Positions 7,566 to 13,434 of a stretch of DNA of 13,434 bases are shown here, piece after piece. The DNA lies in assembly GCA_001275005.1 (NCBI GenBank), contig JWZX01001977.1, forward strand, positions 1-13,434, written 5' to 3'. Made by a program: the position numbers and the translations under genes. How positions within the stretch are numbered: position 1 is the first letter of the stretch; each line of letters starts with the position of its first letter. Origin of the DNA: Chrysochromulina tobinii (taxonomy: Eukaryota > Haptophyta > Prymnesiales > Chrysochromulinaceae). The notes beneath the pieces were generated by a model. That model ran no database searches and was not told the origin of the DNA. It saw only the letters and a program-made list of their open reading frames with translations.

Positions 7566-8771
7566 TCACACTCTCAACTGAATCTCCATTCTAACCACTG
7601 GATCTGAAAAGTCGATTTCCATCTGGCGCATCGGGCTGCCAGGCGAACTGGTTACGACGACGAACGCATTCTGGTCGTCAGTCTGGTCAACCAAAACCGT
7701 CTCGCGTTGATACAGCCACGCGCGCAATGCGAAGACGGGGTTCGCCCTTGAAGACCTTGCATGCGGTGGTGGTGGCTGCACGCTGGATGATCGTCGATAC
7801 AGTTTCTTTGAGCCGCTTTCGGCGGTGCATTCCTGCCGCAGCCCAAGCCACAGGTCTTGATGTGCCGATTCGGCCACTCCTGGCGAAGCCTCTGGCGCAA
7901 CCGCTGCCGCTGTCGCCTCTGCGTTCTCCTCAAGCCCAACGGCAGCATCGTCGCTCGCCGACTGTGTCGCACCTTCACTGGGTGGCGGTGGCGGTGGTCG
8001 ACCAGCTCGATCAGCATCGAAGAGCGCCCTACACGCCTCGAACATCGCCCTGCCGCTAATAATGCTCTGAACAGCGGGCGTCTCCGGCACCTTTAAGGAC
8101 GTGGCCCATTCGGGCTGAGATGTGTGTAATGGCGGCACCTCGTTCGCGCCGGTCATGCCAGTCGTATCGGTGTGCTTAGGCCAGCTTTGGCGCACAGCGG
8201 CTCGTACAGTCGGTCCCACCGGCGCATTTGGAGGCGATGCAGAGATCCAGAGGGGCGAGGGGGGCCGAGGCCCGAGCGGCAGGCCGATGGGCATGGAAGA
8301 CATGCAAGAATGCCCAGCGTCGGTACCCAGAGTCGAGGGCACGTGCTGCGCCTGAGAGACCGGCACGTCCGCGAGCTTGGAAGATTCGGCTGCGGCCGCC
8401 TCCTGGATAAGTTGTAGCAATTCTTTGCGCGATCGTATCGCTGACTGCATGCTGCTCCTGGGTGAGGCCCGGTGCAGCTCATCCGGCGCAACTGCAACTA
8501 AAGGTTTCTTCGGACCCGTTGCGGACCGGTGCTGCTGCTCATCCGGTACAGCTTCGGCTGCCGCGTCCGGTTTCTGGGAGGGGGCCGTCGACAGCACAAC
8601 CGCAACCGCGGCGCGCAAAGCTGCTGTGATGTCACCTTGTTCATCCGATGTCGTGGGGTTGTTTGGGGTTTGCCCCAGCACTATCACCATATTCGTGGAG
8701 AATGGAGGTTCAACCGCAAGAGAATCGCAGCCACAGAAGCGCAGTAAATTTGCGAGGACGTCGCGCAGCAT
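7566..8771 (-). CDS. Unrecognised protein, mostly disordered, with conserved-looking ends
   Basis: The open frame extends further upstream only through a GTG, so the first ATG is at 8771 (G at -3), giving 401 residues. I do not recognise the family. Residues 1-60 look ordered: MLRDVLANLLRFCGCDS, a hydrophobic stretch with two Cys, and an Ala/Val helix at 47-61. Residues 65-345 are rich in Pro, Ser, Ala and acidic residues and probably disordered, with six consecutive prolines at 259-264 and four at 333-336. One short helix, SGRAMFEACRALFDADRAG (239-257), stands out. Residues 346-401 (VFALRAWLYQRETVLVDQ ... MRQMEIDFSDPVVRMEIQLRV) look like a folded beta-rich tail. Proline tracts suggest binding to SH3, WW or profilin-type partners, which is inference. 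Competing plus-strand frames are shorter and fragmentary. Confidence 0.68.
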   Translation of the reverse strand: MLRDVLANLLRFCGCDSLAVEPPFSTNMVIVLGQTPNNPTTSDEQGDITAALRAAVAVVLSTAPSQKPDAAAEAVPDEQQHRSATGPKKPLVAVAPDELHRASPRSSMQSAIRSRKELLQLIQEAAAAESSKLADVPVSQAQHVPSTLGTDAGHSCMSSMPIGLPLGPRPPSPLWISASPPNAPVGPTVRAAVRQSWPKHTDTTGMTGANEVPPLHTSQPEWATSLKVPETPAVQSIISGRAMFEACRALFDADRAGRPPPPPPSEGATQSASDDAAVGLEENAEATAAAVAPEASPGVAESAHQDLWLGLRQECTAESGSKKLYRRSSSVQPPPPHARSSRANPVFALRAWLYQRETVLVDQTDDQNAFVVVTSSPGSPMRQMEIDFSDPVVRMEIQLRV

Positions 8772-9029
8772 AACTTTGTGCTTTGTACTTCCTGTGTGCT
8801 TCCTGTGGTGTGCACCTTCGGCGTTCGAAAACACGATATGGAACACGCGTCGCGCGGTCACACCCCTTCCTGTTCATTAAACGAAACGTTTCGTCCGTGC
8901 AGTTCATTTTCTACGACATTTCGGGGCTGCTCGTTGCTTGGTCGCCTGCGACGACAGAAAAAATCATCGTCGCGGTCCACCTGTAAAAAGGAATCGTGTT
9001 TCGTCACACTGGCTTTTATGACCTAATCA
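8772..9029. promoter_or_regulatory. Divergent promoter region
   Basis: The minus-strand gene starting at 8771 and the plus-strand gene starting at 9030 diverge from this 258-nt stretch, so it should hold both promoters. It includes the perfect palindrome ACGAAACGTTTCGT at 8881-8894, about 110 nt from one start and 135 nt from the other. No TATA box or other named element can be assigned with confidence. Confidence 0.55.
8881..8894. repeat. 14-bp perfect palindrome in the divergent promoter
   Basis: ACGAAACGTTTCGT equals its reverse complement. It could be a binding site for a dimeric factor serving both divergent genes; only symmetry and position support this. Confidence 0.5.
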
Positions 9030-9585
9030 ATGCTGTCGCGCCTCGCTCACGGTGTGGTCTGCTCACCCGCACGTGTTGGTTTACGTCTCTCACCCGCACG
9101 ATGTGGCCTGCTCACACCTGTTGGTGGGACGCCGTCCTCCGTCGCACATCGTCGACTCGTCTCGATTCGCACAGCGATGATGGCCTCTGAGGAGGTCGGC
9201 GAAGGCTCATGCGGCTGCACTCAAACGGATCGCAGACGATGAATTGCGAACCATCTTTGACAAGATCCTGTCAAAGGAAATCTTATCCGACGCTGTGTAC
9301 GAGGATGAGCTCGTGTATGCCTTCAGAGACATCAGTCCGCAGGCGCCGATTCACGTGCTGCTCATCCCAAAGGTCCGAGCGGGCTTGACGCAGATGAGGC
9401 GGGCCACAGAGCAGCATGCCGCGCTCCTTGGTCACATGATGGTCGTCGCCGGCCAGCTCGGAGATGAGCACTGCCCGGACGGCTTCCGCCTCGTCATCAA
9501 CGATGGGAAGCAAGGAGCGCAATCGGTGTATCACCTCCATGTCCACCTCCTCGGTGGCCGCCAGCTGGGCTGGCCTCCGGGATAA
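9030..9585 (+). CDS. HINT-type histidine triad (HIT) hydrolase with Arg-rich presequence and a one-base frame break
   Basis: The catalytic body (about 9181-9585) is a clear HINT nucleotide phosphoramidase: TIFDKILSKEI, YAFRDISPQAPIHVLLIPK, then the triad HLHVHLLGGRQLGWPPG, with the three histidines encoded at 9532-9546. Its frame has no ATG at its 5' end; it opens just after a TGA at 9178-9180, and TTG 9244 is not a credible eukaryotic start. An ATG at 9030 in the adjacent frame encodes about 50 residues with many Arg and Ser and no acids, typical of a mitochondrial presequence. It then reads MMASEEV (9177-9197), which would join AKAHAAALKRIADDEL in the body frame if one base near 9195-9201 were skipped. 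The natural product would then have 184 residues. The shift may be a sequence error, a real mutation, or an unrecognised intron. Met codons at 9177 and 9180 could also start a cytosolic form. Confidence 0.85.
9061..9114 (+). repeat. Tandem 27-nt repeat inside the presequence
   Basis: CTCACCCGCACG occurs at 9062 and again at 9089, 27 nt apart and in frame. The two copies encode SPARVGLRL and SPARCGLLT. A third partial similarity, TGTGG(T/C)CTGCTCAC, is found at 9053 and 9102 in another phase. The presequence appears to have grown by local duplication. Confidence 0.6.
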
Positions 9586-10377
9586 GCCATGAGACAACCC
9601 ATGATCCGCGGGCGGGTGACGGCTCCGCGCCGTCCGTTGCGGGAACGTCAACGTGCCCGCCGCGTCTGCCGCCTGGCGCCTGACCGTAGACCGAGGGACG
9701 CTCCCCAGTCCCCTCCGCCTCCACGAAGACGCCAGACCGGACGCGAAGACGGACTTGCATGTTTTGGGACCGAAGGCTCTCAGGACACGAGGTACCCTAC
9801 CTCACGGTGCTCAGGTCAGGTAGTGGTTCTGATCGGTACCCCAGACGACCAACGCGACCCGCGCCGGAGAGACTGCGCACACGCTCCGCCTCTGGACCTC
9901 TGAGGCCTCTACTCCTCGCACTCTCCTTTCAATTCCCCCACACCGCAATCGTCACGGCGGCGTCCCGTCCATTCGTACTTCGGTAAGGGGGCCCGCAAAT
10001 TTATAGGTAGCTTGTTCAAGTTACAAATCTCTCTCTCCTGCTCGCACTAACCCGTACGCCCGACGAACCCTCTGGAACACAACCCGCGGGCGAACACGAC
10101 CGGATCTTCGTGGAAGAAACACGGAACCGCAACCGGGAAGGAGCGCCACCGACGCCACGTCGGACCGTTCGGTTCGGTAGCTATTATTTGTGCGAGGCCG
10201 TGCCCTGGGCCATGGACCCGCCCCCCCGTTGCGCATTCCTCTCTCTCGTTACGTGAGCTCGTCAGGGACCCCGGTCCGCCCCCGTCTCCACTGACTTAGC
10301 CACGCACCCATAACCTCAACGGGCGACCTGCTTGCCACCCTGCTGCCGAGGTGATGCGCGGTGATCCCGTTCACGAT
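9586..10377. other. Convergent intergenic spacer, no gene recognised
   Basis: This 792-nt stretch lies between the plus-strand HIT gene and the minus-strand amine oxidase gene, so it holds two 3' ends. The plus-strand frames at 9589-9903 and 9759-9986 and the minus-strand frame at 10021-10236 are Arg/Pro-rich, lack domain features and look like chance in GC-rich DNA. I searched by eye for tRNA-like T-arms, snRNA-like and rRNA-like stretches and found none. A small A/T island, AAATTTATAGG, occurs at about 9998-10008. Confidence 0.5.
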
Positions 10378-12785
10378 TCAGGCAATGTACTTGTGTTCGG
10401 CGCCGAGAACGGCGTCGCGGAAGGTGGCGGTGAGCCCGGTCGCCTCAAGCAGCGGCAGCCCGTAGGAGGCGAGGCGCACGTTGTGCAGCGCGTCGAAGGA
10501 CGTCGCCACGCCGTTCACGATGGGCATCGTGCCGTGCGAGAGCACCGGCGAGTGCAGGCCCGGCTTGATGGCCGTGCCGATCTTCTTGACCTGGGTGGCG
10601 CGCACGGCTGCGCTCACTGAGACCGCCTCATAGACGGTCTCGCCGACGGCGACGTCTTTGGCCTGCTTGAGGTCGGCGCAGCATGCTGCGCCGACGGGCA
10701 CGTGGTGCGTGGGCGTCAGCGTCAGGTTCCGGCCAGACGCCGTCGTGAGCACCACGAAGGTCGTGCCCTGCGCGTCCGCATCGGCGAGCGAGAGGAGCGA
10801 GACGGTGTCGGTGGTGAGGGTGCCGTCGGTGCGGGCGGCGACGATGGCGTCGCCCGCACGGAGCGCGCCGAGGCGGCGCGGCGTGCCGTCGGCCATCGTG
10901 ACGAGCGCCTCGCTCGGGAAGCACGGGTCTTCGTAGGAGCTTGGGGAGCTCGGGGAGCGGCCCGATGGGCAGCTGCCAGCTGAGCAGGCCTTGACGGCGC
11001 GCGCCGCGACCTGGGCAGGTACGAACGGGTCGAGGGAGAGGTGAATGGGAGGTATGTGTGGGAGATGAGGGGGAGATGCGGGGAGGTGCGGGGAGATGCG
11101 CACCTGGCCAGTCTGGAAGGCGCCGTGGACAGTCCCTCTGTACGCCGCCGAAGTGTGCTCGCCTGCAAAGAAGAGTCTCCCTTCGACATTGCCACCAAAG
11201 GCGGCCGTGATGGTGTTCTTCGACGTACCTGCCATGATAGAAAGACTCGGGGCAGCTCAGGGGAAGGTCGGAGAACGGCACAGCCAACGGCGGCAGCGAT
11301 GGGTTGGTCGACGCACCGACTGCGACATACGTGTACGCGCCCTTCGCAAGAGGATTGGCGCGCCAAGTCGAGCGAATCATCTGAGGCGCAGTCGTCGGGA
11401 CCGTGACAGAACCCGGGAAGATCTTGACCAGATTCGCCCGGATCTGCGAGTGAGATGCAGGGGGAGATGCGCGGGAGATCATGAGCAGGTTCGTCCGGAA
11501 CTAACGCCCAGGCACCTGATGCATAAGAGGTGTGATGGAGAAGCGAGGGAGAACGCACCTGTGCCCAGACGGCGGTGTTGTTCATCCCTTCGGCCGTATC
11601 GGCAGCCGCACCCAGTGCAAACGTCATGAGCACCGGCTTGGCCGACAGCGCATGCACGTTGAGGAAGTAGGTGAAGAGGCCGCGGTTGGTGTCCCCCGCC
11701 TGGGCAAGGCCATAATAGTGCGTGCCTGTCGGCCACCAAACGGTGGGAAACAAGAGGGCGATCTTGACGACGTTGCCGAAACCAAGCTGAGCGATGCCAT
11801 TTGCCGTGGCTGGCGGGAGTGCCGGGCTGAATGTGACTCTGGAGCTCGCGTCGGAGCTCTTGAGCACCCCGAGGGGGATCGTGATGATCACGTAATCAGC
11901 GTTGTACGTGCTGTTGTCCGCAGTCGTCAGCACGACTCCCGTGCTGCTGTACGTGACGGACGTGACGCGCTTGCTGTACGTGACCGAGATGGCCCGTCTG
12001 GCGGACGGCACGGCGGTCACCTCCAGGGTGCTCGAGCCGTCATTTACCCGGACCGCGCCGCTCTGCAGCGCCTCGTACATCTCCTTGTAACCTTGTGCCC
12101 ACACGAGCTCTCTGCCTGAATATTGGGAATCATCATTATAGTACCAGGCTGACAGCTGAGTGACCGGCCCGGCGGTGTTGAACTCAGCGCCGACGGCGAG
12201 GTGGTACTGGAACAGCTCCGAATCTCGAGTCTGCCCCGAGCTCGAAAGGCCGGAGAGCGCTTGCCAAAGCGGAATGTCTGTCGCCGAATTCTCCGCATTC
12301 TGCTGTGCTTCTGTGAGCAGGCTCTCGTACGCGGCGTACTGATCGTTGGTCGGCTCCGAGCAGGCCGAGGTCAGGCCGCCGGTGCAGAGGTGAAGTTCGG
12401 CCGAATTATCATTAGTTCTCACGAGACCAGAACCCTCAGCCAAGTTCAGGGCCGTCGCGATCTTGGTGATCGGATGCGTCGAAGTGCTCCCATGGATCCA
12501 GCTGGCACCCATGTCCGTCGGCGCTCCCAGAGCGCCGGCGGTGTCCCAGGCCGCTCCCGCCTCGGCAGCATTCAGCGTCCACGTACGGCCACCAATGCGA
12601 GTCCCGGCTTCGAACACCGTCAGCTCCAGGGGTCCTCCGTTTGCAGCAGTATCCCACGTGTCGGTCAGAGTACGCGCCGCGGCGAGACCCGATGTGCCTG
12701 CACCGACGACGACGACTTTGACAGTTGCGACCAGGTCCAAGGAGATGACGAGCAGAGCCTTCGTAAGGAAGACGAAGGGAGCCAT
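10378..12785 (-). CDS. Secreted polyamine-oxidase-like flavin amine oxidase fused to a C-terminal Hedgehog-type Hint domain (4 exons)
   Basis: Exons 12785-11559, 11443-11317, 11228-11104 and 11010-10378 join in frame to 703 residues. The ATG (AACCATGGC context) starts a signal peptide (about 1-20, ending LVA). The oxidase follows: FAD-binding VVVVGAGTSGL (24-34), FEAGTRIGGRTW (59-69), and GASWIHG (93-99), whose His98 sits where spermine oxidases carry a conserved His. Lys341 in FGNVVKIALLF is the flavin-facing lysine of the PAO/LSD1 class. GRLFFAGEHTS (468-478) and YRGTVHGAF (481-489) close the FAD site. A Ser/Pro linker leads to the Hint domain (about 523-665): Cys523 in DPCFPSEALV, LRAGDAIVA (543-551), Thr592 and His595 in LTPTH, and a Hog-like ending GTMPIVNGVATS (653-664). 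In Hedgehog this fold makes a thioester and releases the N-terminal part. Expected reaction: amine oxidation giving H2O2, followed by self-cleavage before Cys523. The substrate and fate of the C terminus are inferred. Confidence 0.92.
11011..11103 (-). other. Intron 3 of the amine oxidase-Hint gene (93 nt), built of about 10-nt repeats
   Basis: The intron starts GTGCGCATCTCC after GGCCAG and ends CCTGCCCAG before GTCGCGG; it is phase 0. Its first half is a run of near-copies of GCATCTCCCC. It sits exactly between the last oxidase helix region (AFQTGQ) and the exon that carries the linker and whole Hint domain. Confidence 0.85.
11229..11316 (-). other. Intron 2 of the amine oxidase-Hint gene (88 nt)
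   Basis: Removing GTGCGTCGACC...ATGGCAG joins YTYVAV-G to TSKNTITAAFGG across a phase 1 junction and restores the frame leading to GRLFFAGEHT. The sequences at the two ends are nearly the same: GGTGCGTCGA at the donor and GGTACGTCGA at the acceptor-exon junction. Confidence 0.82.
11444..11558 (-). other. Intron 1 of the amine oxidase-Hint gene (115 nt)
   Basis: The intron starts GTGCGTTCTCCC after CAG and ends CTCACTCGCAG before ATCCGG. It is phase 0. Pyrimidine-rich throughout, its 3' part contains GCATCTCCCCCT, also present in intron 3. Exon sense resumes as IRANLVKIF, which fits the oxidase domain. The intron carries no stop in frame, so uninterrupted open frame is not evidence against splicing. 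Confidence 0.85.
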
Positions 12786-13022
12786 GGTTGGAGAGAGGCG
12801 AGAGAGCAACCGAGGCCGCAGTTAGGAATTCTAATCCTGCATTCTAATCCGGAGTTTTCTCGAACGAAAATAGATGAAGAAGGCGGGAGACCGCGGAGAT
12901 TGGACCCACTCACGTACAAAAGGCGCCTCGCCTAAACACAAACAACTCGGTGAGCACGAAAGTGCGGCACCGGTTTCTTTCGAGAAGTCTTCACACTCTT
13001 CACTACGGGACATCAAGAACAA

Positions 13023-13083
13023 GATACATGCCAGATACATGCGTGATACAAGGATACATGCACGATACATGGGATACGTATCC
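13023..13083. repeat. GATACATG ladder ending in a 12-bp palindrome
   Basis: GATACATG or a one-base variant starts at 13023, 13034, 13045 (GATACAAG), 13053, 13064 and, as GATACGTA, at 13073. Spacing is 8 to 11 nt, mostly 11, close to a helical turn. The last unit forms the perfect palindrome GGATACGTATCC (13072-13083). It lies about 240-300 nt upstream of the ATG at 12785 and could be a clustered protein-binding site or a simple minisatellite. Confidence 0.65.
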
Positions 13084-13161
13084 TGATAAGAAACCCCCCC
13101 AAATTCGATAACAACCCCCCAGTCACCCCGAAAACTAGGGGCGCCGCGCGCGCGAGGTTAC

Positions 13162-13194
13162 GGCGAGGAGGCGGCCGCGCCGCCGCGCCTCGCC
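13162..13194. repeat. GC-rich hairpin
   Basis: GGCGAGG (13162-13168) pairs with CCTCGCC (13188-13194), and GGCGGC (13170-13175) with GCCGCC (13179-13184) around a three-base loop. It follows an alternating CGCGCGCG stretch. Function is unknown. Confidence 0.6.
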
Positions 13195-13434
13195 ACGGGC
13201 CACGCGGCTAAGTCATCGCGTGATCCCATAGTGCACTACCATGTGTAGAGCGAGCTACTGAGTGTCAGTATACCTTGGAGCGCCGTATCGGCGGCGCAGT
13301 TGCAGTCGGTGTGAAGGGTTCTGTAACGACTCGTGACAGGCTGACTGTAAACCTGGTCGCGCGTTGAAACGTTGAATTGCGGTTCATCAAAGCTACACAA
13401 ACGCAGCCTGGTGAGCGCGACAACCCGGTCCCTG

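Larger units (their letters stand above)
12786..13434. other. Upstream region of the amine oxidase-Hint gene, no gene recognised
   Basis: This stretch should hold the promoter and 5' UTR of the minus-strand gene starting at 12785. It contains ATTCTAATCC twice (12828-12837 and 12841-12850), two TTCnnGAA matches (12857-12864 and 12979-12986) resembling heat-shock element halves, the GATACATG ladder at 13023-13083, C-rich runs at 13091-13128, and a GC-rich hairpin at 13162-13194. Open frames here are short and without domain features. Nothing recognisable lies between 13200 and the end. Confidence 0.45.

Noticed and set aside
9589-9903. 104-codon plus-strand frame directly after the HIT gene
   Set aside because: Arg/Pro/Gln-rich composition with no ordered segments or motifs. 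It starts three bases after the HIT stop, but operon-like coupling is not expected here.
9900-10260. Possible tRNA, snRNA or 5S-like gene in the convergent spacer
   Set aside because: No T-arm consensus, acceptor pairing or conserved snRNA words could be found by eye on either strand.
10628-11482. Long alternative frame (284 codons, minus) running through introns 2 and 3 and the Hint exon
   Set aside because: Its first part is real exon 2 sequence, but beyond 11316 it becomes Arg/Pro/His-rich without family signal, while the spliced frame gives an uninterrupted oxidase-Hint match. It is a GC-rich shadow.
10722-11558. Continuation of the exon 1 frame through intron 1 and beyond
   Set aside because: After CAG at 11559 the translation loses oxidase similarity at a good GTGCG donor, and the similarity resumes in another frame after a CAG acceptor. 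Read-through is due to few stop codons in GC-rich DNA.
12857-12986. Two TTCnnGAA matches as heat-shock elements
   Set aside because: Each is only a two-unit core, and the pattern is short enough to occur often by chance; not listed as a regulatory site on its own.
1-13434. CRISPR array, insertion sequence, prophage or bacterial operon
   Set aside because: There are no regular repeat-spacer units, no transposase or integrase frames and no clustered co-directional genes, and the spliceosomal introns argue for a eukaryotic nuclear origin.

Overview
The window looks like nuclear DNA from a unicellular eukaryote, most likely a GC-rich marine alga of the haptophyte type. This is inferred from family content, spliceosomal GT-AG introns starting GTGCG and ending in CAG, start codons in Kozak-like context, genes on both strands with their own intergenic spacers, no operons or Shine-Dalgarno sites, and a C-terminal peptide motif that I recall from haptophyte and dinoflagellate proteins. 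The exact taxon cannot be fixed from sequence alone.

Layout: 1-892 is non-coding, with a degenerate GC-rich tandem repeat and a 109-nt interrupted hairpin. Plus strand 893-2758 encodes a terminal nucleotidyltransferase (TUTase / non-canonical poly(A) polymerase). Plus strand 3055-3993 encodes a GNAT-fold protein. After a convergent spacer, minus strand 5414-4404 encodes a class I glutamine amidotransferase with an N-terminal membrane or targeting segment. Minus strand 7160-6105 encodes an armadillo-type helical repeat protein, perhaps an HspBP1/Fes1-like Hsp70 cofactor. Minus strand 8771-7566 encodes an unrecognised, largely disordered protein of 401 residues. A divergent promoter region separates it from a plus-strand histidine-triad (HINT-type) hydrolase, 9030-9585, whose Arg-rich presequence and catalytic body lie in two frames one base apart. 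After an empty convergent spacer, minus strand 12785-10378 holds the most striking gene: four exons encoding a signal peptide, a polyamine-oxidase-like flavin amine oxidase and a C-terminal Hedgehog/intein-type Hint autoprocessing domain. Its upstream region has a ladder of GATACATG repeats ending in a palindrome.

The genes look like independent housekeeping or accessory genes rather than one pathway. The candidate new system is self-contained in the amine oxidase-Hint fusion: a secreted H2O2-producing oxidase predicted to cleave off, or be covalently modified through, its own C-terminal Hint domain. Note that 'HINT' (histidine triad, 9030-9585) and 'Hint' (Hedgehog/intein, 10378-11010) are unrelated families that happen to be neighbours here. 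Perfect palindromes of 12 to 18 bp recur in the spacers, three of them upstream of start codons.
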